The notes beneath the pieces were generated by a model, which was not told the DNA's origin, searched no databases, and worked only from the letters and a program-made list of their open reading frames with translations. Below, in pieces: positions 31,932 to 38,696 of a stretch of DNA of 38,696 nt. The DNA comes from Sporomusa silvacetica DSM 10669 (lineage in GTDB: Bacteria; Bacillota; Negativicutes; Sporomusales; Sporomusaceae): contig NZ_LSLK01000132.1 in assembly GCF_002257705.1 (NCBI RefSeq), forward strand, positions 1 to 38,696. Direction: 5' to 3'. Each line of letters opens with the position of its first letter. The first letter of the stretch is position 1. A program made the translations under genes and the position numbers.

Positions 31932-33437
31932 TTACTGATACATCGCCAAATATTCTTTTTCAATATAGTGAAGCAATTCCTGGGCAATCAAATCATACAA
32001 TTTTACATTGGCAAATTGGAATCTCTGATAATACAGATTGGTATATAGCAAAAACCATCGATTTTTTGTGCTAATGTGCAATCCGCTGAAAAAGTACTTG
32101 TTATCCTTTAATACCTTACCGATTTCGGCGGGGAGTGCCTTGTCAGCCGGAATGGCCAATAGACAGGTTACAAAGCCATCCTGCTGTATAGCAAACGTTT
32201 CTTTTTTTAACACGGCTGCAAAGTCATTACCGATTTCATTCACCTGTATTTCCATGACCTTCTTTTTCTCATTGCCAATACGGGTTATATTGGTACAAAC
32301 ACACGTGGCATCCGCCAGCTCTTCCGCCGATATCTCTGCAGCAATACCGGTATTGGCAAATAAATCCCTGACCATCTGCCTATGTTCTGGTGGCACGTAG
32401 AGCTGCAGCTCCCTGCCTTTCATATTACTGCTAAGAATCCCGAAAAGAAGACTCTCTCTGTACTCCTGCTCAGTGGCAATTCCGACAAAGCGGGCATGTT
32501 CATAAACTGACAGGCGCAGCCCCAGCGGTGCGAATTTGTACAATTTATTCAATTGCTGCGAGTAGGTATGGCTGGTAACCGTTCTCGAATAGAACAGGGT
32601 ATTTTTAAAGGCTTCCTCCCCAATCAGTCTTCTACATTGCCTTGCTAACAGCATTATTCCCGGACCGGAACGGTGCCCAGGGTCAATCATGGCTCCTCCG
32701 ATTTCCGCAAGCTGTGGAGAATCGAAAAAGGCAATTATGCAGCCAATTGCCTTTTCTTCCCCGTCTTCCGCCACCAGCGCAATAAGCTTCTCCTCCTCGA
32801 TTGCTTTCTGCAAGCCGGCCTCATTGTAAAAATAGTTTTTGGCGTAAGAATACCGGTAGGTGCGATACACCAAATCCATGAGCTGTGGAACATGCCTACT
32901 GACAGCCCGGGTTATATGCAAGCCGCCGTCCTGCTTCGTATCAACGTCTGCTTTCTCAGGTTCGGCCTTGCTATGTAAAACCGATTGAAACTCTCCAAGC
33001 CGTTTGGTAAATACAATCAACCAGCCATCGCTCCCGCAGTTAATGCATTCGAAGCTGTCTGTCACCCGCTTCGCTAGGCTGAGACCAAGACCCTCCAAGG
33101 TTGTCTCTATATCGCTTACCGCAAACTCCGGCGTCGCCCGGACATTAATAGGTGTACTATGATAGCTAAAAGTGAATTTAACCGCATCGCCATCTTCTTC
33201 GCCGCGCAAATAAAAAACCTCTGCATTCTCTGAAGCGGGAAGGGCCTCCATGATATAGTTAAAAACCTCTTCGGCCGCTAAACGCAAATGCCCCTTTTCC
33301 TTTTCGCTGGCCCCCAATGATTGCCCTATCTCAGCAACAAATGCGACTACAACATTCAAAAATTCCATTTTGTACGGTAATACCAATGAAACTATCGGAT
33401 TTGCATGATCAAGCAAAACAAAATCCCCCTTTTCCAA
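31932..33437 (-). CDS. Fusion of an RsbW-like ATPase domain with a GNAT acetyltransferase
   Basis: 501 residues. Residues 1-148 form a GHKL/RsbW-type domain: N-box LRLAAEEVFNYIM (51-63, with the E and N that bind Mg-ATP) and ATP-lid motif LEGLGLSLAKRVTDSF (114-129). Residues 173-320 are a GNAT domain (MDLVYRTYRYSYAKNYFYN, AEIGGAMIDPGHRSGPGIML, where the acetyl-CoA loop is HRSGPGIM). The remaining 180 residues resemble a second, degenerate GNAT-like or partner domain. It is 77 bases downstream of the ATP-grasp/GH3 gene in the same direction, so the two are probably one operon. A kinase or anti-sigma role and an acetyl-transfer role are both possible. Start ATG 33437 has AAGG upstream. Confidence 0.75.
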   Translation of the reverse strand: MEKGDFVLLDHANPIVSLVLPYKMEFLNVVVAFVAEIGQSLGASEKEKGHLRLAAEEVFNYIMEALPASENAEVFYLRGEEDGDAVKFTFSYHSTPINVRATPEFAVSDIETTLEGLGLSLAKRVTDSFECINCGSDGWLIVFTKRLGEFQSVLHSKAEPEKADVDTKQDGGLHITRAVSRHVPQLMDLVYRTYRYSYAKNYFYNEAGLQKAIEEEKLIALVAEDGEEKAIGCIIAFFDSPQLAEIGGAMIDPGHRSGPGIMLLARQCRRLIGEEAFKNTLFYSRTVTSHTYSQQLNKLYKFAPLGLRLSVYEHARFVGIATEQEYRESLLFGILSSNMKGRELQLYVPPEHRQMVRDLFANTGIAAEISAEELADATCVCTNITRIGNEKKKVMEIQVNEIGNDFAAVLKKETFAIQQDGFVTCLLAIPADKALPAEIGKVLKDNKYFFSGLHISTKNRWFLLYTNLYYQRFQFANVKLYDLIAQELLHYIEKEYLAMYQ

Positions 33438-33514
33438 GTTGTACTATAAGCCAATATATGCCCGACGTTGTCTTTTACTCGCTTCAAACGTCATCATTCC
33501 CGGCGAATGGTGCC

Positions 33515-36079
33515 TTATTCTTCATACCATGTGAGAGAAGGCTGTTCTTTGATAATAAACGGCAGCTTAATCTGCGCGATTGTCATACCTGGCTTAAGTT
33601 TTTGTCCGTATAAATATTCCTGCCAACCCTGCTTCATAATCTGCAGAGCAGGGGCATGCAGCAAATTCTGGCCGCGGGAACAGGAATACACCACTAGACT
33701 TTTAGTCAGAGTATTCTCCAGATTTGTTAAAAATTCTTTAGCTGGGAAAGCCATCTTGGCTTCTTCCGGTTCAATGTAACACACATACCGCCTGGCCTGC
33801 TGGTCAGGATACAATTGACACTGGCGTAGCGGCAATCCTAATTCAGCTGCTACTTCCCGGATATACTGATAGAGGACAGCCCCAGGTATCTTTTCATCAC
33901 AGATATTGGCAACCTCAGAGCTTTTGCTGACAAATTCGATGTTTGGTGTATTACCAGTAAATCCGTATACTTTGACAAGATCATTAATATTATAACGATA
34001 CAATCCGGAATAAGTAGTAACAATTAATTCATATGTTTCTCCATCCTTAACCTCATGGGCAAGTAATGGCAGTCCTCCATCCAACGGCAAAAATTCGAAA
34101 AACGCAGTAAACGGTGCAATGGGACCATAAGCATACCCAGGTTTGAGCGGGATATTGATTTTTACCTCACTCGCTCCATAGCCCGCATCCAGGTAAAGAG
34201 TATCTGGATTAAGAATGTTACGCACATCCTCCACATAACTTCCTACCGTACTGGACAACCAGAACATGCCAATTAATAGCTGCGGCCAGTAATGTTTGGG
34301 CAAAAAGTCGCCGTTTTCTGCTACTCGTATTTGTTTGAGCTCTGCCGCACGTTCAGGATTGGGCGCCAATTTCCCCTCTAAAATTCGACGAATGTCCTTC
34401 GGAATATCTAACTGTCTACTAATTGTTCCGGCTTCGATATCGTCAATCAGTTCTTGTGCATTTTTTTTGGCAAAGTCAGCCAGTACTTTCAGCCGTCCGG
34501 CATTATTACCGATGACAGCCATCATGTCCTTATGTAAAAGTGCAAAACGCATAATTAAATAATCCACGACTTGATTATTGGGTATATCCAGGATTTCGGC
34601 AGGATAGGCATCTAATTTGGCTACTTCTGGGTCCGCCTGTGTACGCGTAACACCTGATGATGATCCCATCGGAATTCCGCCCGGTGTCAATCCAAAAGAG
34701 GCTGCATTGACTAGAGCTAAAATATGCCCCCTATTTGTTAGCCCACGGCGGAGGAAAACGGCGAATCGAATATTAGTTACTACCTTCTTGGCTGCGGCTC
34801 CGATACTGCTCTCCGGAACGCTCTTTAACTTACTAGATGTAGTCCCGGATGAATTAATAAAATACTCCGCCTTCCCCGGAAAAATAAGATCTTGTTCACC
34901 GTTCGCCAGGCGATCCCCATAGACTTCATAATCTGTCCAGCTTGAAATAGGAACCTGTTTACGGAAGTCCTCAATCGAGGCAATGGCAGAAAAATTGTGT
35001 TCTCGACCAAACTCCGTATTCTGACAACGGTTGATCATTTCCAGAAGTACTAATTCCTGTACTTTGGGGCATAACTCAAACATCGATCTAACGATACCGG
35101 GAAATACGGTACTCGGCAAATCGAGCAAGAGATTGGGCATCGGAGTTGTGTGAGATGCTTTTAGAAATTTTTTCATGCGCCATGATGTAGCCGGCCGTTC
35201 AGATAGTTGCGCAGCAATACTGCGCAAGGCAATTGCGGCAACATTAAGCCCTGTTGCTGCTTCGAGTCCCTGAAATCCAGGCAGCGAATTGGCTTCACCT
35301 ACGATAAATCCATCAGTGCCAAATAATAAATCAATTCCACCTATATTCAAATCGAGAATACCAGCCACTTTTTCCGCTAGAGCTTTTATTTCCTCATTCA
35401 TTACATAAGCGTTGCCGTGGCCGCCATCGGAGATATTGGACTTGAAACCATCACCGGAATTTTGCCGCATAAAACAGCCAATCGCTTTGCCGCCAAAAAT
35501 GAAGACCCGTAAATCCTTGCCTTTGGTGGTCGCAATATATTCTTGAATCAACACCTCATCCTGGCATCCAGCGGCTTCGTAAAGCTCAACTAGATTCTTC
35601 AGTTCCTCAAAAGACTGTAGCAACATCACACCTTTGCCTTTACTTCCGTGCAGTACCTTCATGATCAACGGAAACCCAAATTCACTTTCGATCCGTTTTA
35701 GGTCATATCCTGGCCGTAGCAGTGCCGTTTTTGCAACAGGTAGACCTTGCTGTATCAATATTTGCGAAGTAATTAACTTATCACCGGTTTTTAAGATCAC
35801 CTCCGCGGTATTGAGACAAAGCACGCCCATCGCGTCAAGCTGACGAAGAACAGCAAGATTATAATAATCCACTTCATTGAAAAAAGCAGCTAGGGCAAAT
35901 TCCGGTAATTCCTTTTTTATTCCTTTGACATAAATTGTCCCGGTATTGTCATTGTCCAAGAGTAATTCAATATCTTTGGGATATACCAGTTCCAAACATA
36001 CTTTCGCTTTAGCCGCTTCTTCTGCGACCCGTTTCAACTCATGTATTTCTGTATTATCATGCAAAATCCATCCGTGCAT
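33515..36079 (-). CDS. ATP-grasp ligase fused to a GH3-family acyl-adenylate amide synthetase
   Basis: 854 residues. Residues 1-295 are a RimK-like ATP-grasp ligase: FPLIMKVLHGSKGKGVMLLQ (ATP-binding lysine and glycine loop), IQEYIATTKGKDLRVFIFGG, IGGIDLLFGTDGFIVGEANS (Mg-binding E262 and N264) and LPGFQGLEAATG. Residues about 320-854 are a complete GH3 domain with the three adenylation motifs: INSSGTTSSK (408-417), DAGYGASE (631-638) and LYRYNINDLVKVYGF (693-707). GH3 enzymes activate a carboxylate as acyl-AMP and join it to an amino acid (plant auxin and jasmonate conjugation); RimK-type enzymes ligate amino acids through acyl phosphate. The fusion suggests two successive amide bonds on one product. 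First gene of an operon with the ATPase/GNAT gene; divergent from a MATE exporter. Confidence 0.88.
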   Translation of the reverse strand: MHGWILHDNTEIHELKRVAEEAAKAKVCLELVYPKDIELLLDNDNTGTIYVKGIKKELPEFALAAFFNEVDYYNLAVLRQLDAMGVLCLNTAEVILKTGDKLITSQILIQQGLPVAKTALLRPGYDLKRIESEFGFPLIMKVLHGSKGKGVMLLQSFEELKNLVELYEAAGCQDEVLIQEYIATTKGKDLRVFIFGGKAIGCFMRQNSGDGFKSNISDGGHGNAYVMNEEIKALAEKVAGILDLNIGGIDLLFGTDGFIVGEANSLPGFQGLEAATGLNVAAIALRSIAAQLSERPATSWRMKKFLKASHTTPMPNLLLDLPSTVFPGIVRSMFELCPKVQELVLLEMINRCQNTEFGREHNFSAIASIEDFRKQVPISSWTDYEVYGDRLANGEQDLIFPGKAEYFINSSGTTSSKLKSVPESSIGAAAKKVVTNIRFAVFLRRGLTNRGHILALVNAASFGLTPGGIPMGSSSGVTRTQADPEVAKLDAYPAEILDIPNNQVVDYLIMRFALLHKDMMAVIGNNAGRLKVLADFAKKNAQELIDDIEAGTISRQLDIPKDIRRILEGKLAPNPERAAELKQIRVAENGDFLPKHYWPQLLIGMFWLSSTVGSYVEDVRNILNPDTLYLDAGYGASEVKINIPLKPGYAYGPIAPFTAFFEFLPLDGGLPLLAHEVKDGETYELIVTTYSGLYRYNINDLVKVYGFTGNTPNIEFVSKSSEVANICDEKIPGAVLYQYIREVAAELGLPLRQCQLYPDQQARRYVCYIEPEEAKMAFPAKEFLTNLENTLTKSLVVYSCSRGQNLLHAPALQIMKQGWQEYLYGQKLKPGMTIAQIKLPFIIKEQPSLTWYEE

Positions 36080-36150
36080 AGGACACCTCCCTAACTTAAT
36101 ACATACTTTAATACGTTCTTCTATATAACCATATAATTCCTGGGTTTATT

Positions 36151-36179
36151 GGAACTATTGGCCATGCCTATAATTCATG
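36151..36179 (+). promoter_or_regulatory. Probable promoter of the MATE gene
   Basis: TTGGCC (about 36158-36163) and TACAAT (36181-36186) with a 17-base spacer, roughly 55 bases before the MATE start codon; the other side of the gap drives the ATP-grasp/GH3 operon. Confidence 0.4.
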
Positions 36180-36241
36180 TTACAATGACAAGAGTAATCT
36201 AGGACTTCAACATTGCAAATATTTAATTTGAAGGTGTTATC

Positions 36242-37633
36242 ATGCAAGATTTGACCAAAGGAAATGAAGTAAAACAAATAATTTCCTTCACTATTCCCAT
36301 GTTTATTGGCAGCTTTTTTCAGCAATTTTATAATATTGTGGACAGCATCATAGTAGGTAATTATGTTGGTGCCCATGCGTTAGCTGCAATAGGAACAAGT
36401 ACACCAATTGCCTTCTTTTTTGTGGTAACCATGAATGGGTTTGCGTCCGGAATGGCTATTGTAGCTACTCAGTTGTTTGGCGCGCAGCGACTGGATGAAC
36501 TGCGCAGCGTAGTATTCTCGACTTTTTCGACACTGATTGCCATTTCTCTGGTCATATCCGCAGGCGGAGTATGGGCGGCAAACTCAATATTGAAGTATCT
36601 ATTGAAAGCACCCGAATCTATCCTCCAGGACGCCACTACCTATCTACAAATTTATTTTGCCAGCTTAATCTTTATTTTTCTTTATAACGCAGTCTCCTTT
36701 CTCTTGCGGGCAATTGGAGATTCGCGAACCCCAGTGTACTTTTTAATCATCTCTTCTGTTATCAATGCTTTGCTTGCCATTTTCTTTGTAAAAGAGATGG
36801 GCTGGGGAGTCGCCGGAGCTGCCTGGGCTACTTTCATCGCCCAGGGCCTCTGTAGTATAGGCCTTATAACCTATACTTACATTGCTATACCTGTTTACCG
36901 TCTTAAGTTGGGTGAAGTTGCTTTTGACAAAAAGTTGCTATATATGACTTTATCACAAGGACTGCCTAATGCGCTCCAGCAAGCTTTTCTCGGAGTAGGC
37001 GGATTAGCCTTGCAAGGGCTTGTCAATAGCTTTGGTGAAATTACCATTGCGGCTGCCAGTGCCGCCTTCAAGGTCGAACAAATTGTTAATCAAATTTCTT
37101 TAAACCTTAGCAGAGCTATCAGTATTTTTACTGGCCAAAACATTGGTGCTGGTAATATTGATCGGGTAAAGCGAGGCCTGCGGCATACACTGGCGGCAGG
37201 AGCTGTTATCGGGCTTCTCTGCAGTGCCATTGTTATTTTGTTCGGTGAATCGATTATTGGTATATTTCTTGATTCCAATACTGCTCATACTACCATTAAC
37301 GAACAAGTCCTCTTTCAAGGACAACAATATTTATCTGTGACTGGGTACTTCTTCCTGTTTGTGTTTGCTACCAATATCCTTGCTGGCATGCTCAGAGGCA
37401 GTAGCGATACAGTATATACAACTGTTGGCACTTTAGCCATTTTTATCATCCGGATTGCAGCTGCCTATATCATGGCAGGTATACCAGCCATCGGCTATCA
37501 ATGCATTTGGTGGTCTCAACCATTTATGTGGGTTATTGGTGTCGCTGCATTATGGCTGCGCTATAAAGGCGGGGCCTGGAAAACCAAATCCGTCATTTGC
37601 CGACTACAGAAGCTAAAACAGGCAAATTCGTAA
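36242..37633 (+). CDS. MATE-family multidrug/metabolite efflux transporter
   Basis: 463 residues, 12 membrane helices in two homologous halves (first half starting IISFTIPMFIGSFFQQFYNI VDSIIVG; NYVGAHALAAIGTSTP; second half LPNALQQAFLGVGGLALQGL VN and SAAFKVEQIVNQISLNLSRA). It belongs to the DinF/NorM-like branch common in Firmicutes and exports organic compounds with Na+ or H+. ATG 36242 has GAAGGTG upstream. It is divergent from the ATP-grasp/GH3 operon, sharing a 160-base intergenic region, so it may export the product of that operon; this is inference. A perfect terminator follows. Confidence 0.93.
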   Translation: MQDLTKGNEVKQIISFTIPMFIGSFFQQFYNIVDSIIVGNYVGAHALAAIGTSTPIAFFFVVTMNGFASGMAIVATQLFGAQRLDELRSVVFSTFSTLIAISLVISAGGVWAANSILKYLLKAPESILQDATTYLQIYFASLIFIFLYNAVSFLLRAIGDSRTPVYFLIISSVINALLAIFFVKEMGWGVAGAAWATFIAQGLCSIGLITYTYIAIPVYRLKLGEVAFDKKLLYMTLSQGLPNALQQAFLGVGGLALQGLVNSFGEITIAAASAAFKVEQIVNQISLNLSRAISIFTGQNIGAGNIDRVKRGLRHTLAAGAVIGLLCSAIVILFGESIIGIFLDSNTAHTTINEQVLFQGQQYLSVTGYFFLFVFATNILAGMLRGSSDTVYTTVGTLAIFIIRIAAAYIMAGIPAIGYQCIWWSQPFMWVIGVAALWLRYKGGAWKTKSVICRLQKLKQANS

Positions 37634-37683
37634 GGGGATAATCCTGTGCAGCATTTATAAACTCTTTATTTCACATATAACTA

Positions 37684-37725
37684 AAAAAAACCTGCCAAAT
37701 CCTACAAAATTGGCAGGTTTTTTTA
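37684..37725 (+). terminator. Terminator after the MATE gene
   Basis: Perfect arms AAAAAAACCTGCCAA and TTGGCAGGTTTTTTT around an 11-base loop, 51 bases after the stop; works on both strands. Confidence 0.85.
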
Positions 37726-37780
37726 GTTATTGCCAAGAGTACGGTTCTCCTCGACTAATCTTAAACAGTAATTTTAATAA

Positions 37781-37836
37781 ACCTATGCATTATCTCAATT
37801 CCACAAATTGCTTTCTCTGCAGCTGGTCGTTGTCCC
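37781..37836 (-). pseudogene. Tiny IS6-transposase remnant
   Basis: Minus-strand RPAAEKAICGIEIMHRF corresponds to TAEKTICGIETMHMIRK of the remnant at 13946-14132. Only about 18 residues remain. Confidence 0.5.
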
Positions 37837-37860
37837 ATTTTCGTTTCTTTTTCTATCCCT

Positions 37861-38109
37861 TCACTGGGACACGAAACCTGCAGTCCATCTTTTCCAACAC
37901 TCCTGCTCTTCTTCTACCGACGTTACATTGTCAATATAGGTGAAGTCCAGCTGTTCCCCTTCCCTATGTTGTACGGCAAACAGGTGTTGCCGACCTAAAT
38001 CGTGCATCAGCAGATACTCTTGCCCAGCTCCGTCAATGAGCAGTTTAAACTGGACTGGTTTAATCTCTACACATTCATACTTTTTACCCGGTGTATACAC
38101 CATTACCAT
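37861..38109 (-). CDS. Small hypothetical protein
   Basis: 82 residues from ATG 38109, preceded by a strong GGAGGG site: MVMVYTPGKKYECVEIKPVQ, FKLLIDGAGQEYLLMHDLGR, then QHLFAVQHREGEQLDFTYID and a C-terminal EEEQECWKRWTAGFVSQ. It is predicted to be a small beta-rich soluble protein. No family recognised. Codon pattern, ribosome site and lack of defects suggest a real gene. It stands alone between the IS6 remnant and the intron end. Confidence 0.6.
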   Translation of the reverse strand: MVMVYTPGKKYECVEIKPVQFKLLIDGAGQEYLLMHDLGRQHLFAVQHREGEQLDFTYIDNVTSVEEEQECWKRWTAGFVSQ

Positions 38110-38440
38110 AATGAATTACCCTCCTTGTTTATACGGCGGGTCTATGCCCTCCTGCAAGTACCCATAAATGAGAATTTTGCAGGAGGAAATTAAAAAGGAT
38201 CACAAATGCAGGATTATTTCTACCCTACACATGCGATCCTAATCGATCTCTGCAACAGTATCAAGCTACAGGAAATACCCTAACTAACAGAACCCGTAAG
38301 CGAGTCCTGCCAAACCTGTATCAAGATATGATACCAGCGAATATTGGATGCAGTCGCACAGCTTCCTGTTTTTACACGCCAATCCATACACCATAATTAC
38401 CAAAACTTGTAATCAAGCTGGCAACCGGGTATAATAAGAT
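38110..38440. other. Intergenic region upstream of the small gene
   Basis: No gene found. An imperfect hairpin AGGATCACAAATG / CATGCGATCCT lies at 38198-38240. TTGCAGGAGG-type words occur on the minus strand near 38150 and 38180. Confidence 0.35.
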
Positions 38441-38449
38441 TGTCGTCGT

Positions 38450-38535
38450 GAACAGTTCGCTGTTACGTGTAGGTGCTCGTCCACCTGCTCGTGCCTATAG
38501 GTGTCTCACCACCTATGGGACACGGCGACTCTACT
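38450..38535 (-). ncRNA. Cluster of three RNA hairpins, possible group II intron domain I or other structured RNA
   Basis: Minus-strand order: CGTG..CATAGGTG-GTGAGA-CACCTATA..CACG, then AGGTG-GACGAG-CACCT, then AACAG-CGAA-CTGTT, with almost no spacing. This dense folding is typical of a structured RNA. The wording resembles the 5' part (domain I) of some group II introns, but the GUGYG start is not clear. Confidence 0.35.
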
Positions 38536-38580
38536 TTTTAATTTCCATCCTTTTCTAATAATAGTATGTTTTTAGTCGCG

Positions 38581-38696
38581 GTAGGTAACAGATTGCTCCG
38601 CTTCCCCCGCACAGATCCCGGCGTGCAGTTTTCCCGCACCGGGCTCTTCAGGGAGTACTCGCTTCCGTACTCAGGGTTAGAAACTCATCACTGTCC
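38581..38696 (-). mobile_element. 3' end of a group II intron (domain V and VI), continuing beyond the window
   Basis: On the minus strand 38646-38614 reads GAGCCCGGTGCGGGAAAACT then GCACGCCGGGATC: the domain V pattern with the AGC catalytic triad, a GAAA loop, the two-base CG bulge and the closing stem. The following GTGCGGGGGAAGCGG and a 3' end near CTGTTACCTAC (38581) would be domain VI. The intron-encoded reverse transcriptase, if any, lies beyond base 38696. Confidence 0.5.

Noticed and set aside
1..38696. CRISPR arrays, tRNA or rRNA genes
   Set aside because: No regular repeat-spacer array and no cloverleaf or rRNA-like sequence was seen.

Overview
The window looks like an accessory, partly decaying stretch of chromosome from a spore-forming Firmicute. 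A GerW/YtfJ sporulation gene, a YneA-like LysM pseudogene, low-GC intergenic DNA, strong GGAGG ribosome sites and an anaerobe-type gene set suggest the Negativicutes (Sporomusaceae such as Pelosinus or Sporomusa). That placement is an inference from gene content, not a search result.

Left part (1-4.4 kb): an IS110 transposase with an internal deletion, a decayed minus-strand reading frame, an EVE-domain protein, a dead LysM gene, and a zinc alcohol dehydrogenase. Upstream of the dehydrogenase are the scars of a short-chain dehydrogenase and a TetR regulator whose palindromic operator survives. Next come an IS-end-like remnant and two hairpins.

Sulfur region (4.4-13.4 kb): one long minus-strand operon, sbp-cysT-cysW-cysA-aprA-aprB-cysD-cysN. 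It imports sulfate, activates it to APS and probably reduces APS with an AprAB-type flavoprotein/ferredoxin pair instead of CysH. It starts from a near-consensus promoter followed by a two-hairpin leader with a terminator. A second promoter-plus-leader of the same design lies 420 bp upstream, and a third copy precedes a methyltransferase gene at 20.5 kb.

Middle (13.9-26.6 kb): an IS6/nifS scar; an operon of ECF sigma factor, zinc-finger anti-sigma factor, DUF2953 protein and GerW; an NCS2 permease with an ATPase-like tail, flanked by direct repeats; an Ala-rich repetitive ORF without a normal start; an IS110 fragment; the methyltransferase; azlD with a broken azlC, divergent from a MocR regulator with a clear palindromic operator; a serine-recombinase remnant; LysR divergent from a YbaK-type deacylase; and a DMT permease cut in half next to an IS1634 fragment.

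Right part (27-38.7 kb): GNAT, isochorismatase-like, iron-sulfur flavoprotein, isoprenylcysteine-methyltransferase-like and staygreen-like genes, interrupted by two phage terminase remnants and a second LysM pseudogene. Then comes the most interesting locus: an 854-residue ATP-grasp/GH3 fusion (two amide-forming ligases in one chain), followed in the same operon by a 501-residue ATPase-fold/GNAT protein, with a divergent MATE exporter. This looks like a compact, apparently undescribed system for making and exporting an amide conjugate. The window ends with a small conserved-looking gene and, on the minus strand, the 3' end of a group II intron beside a cluster of RNA hairpins.
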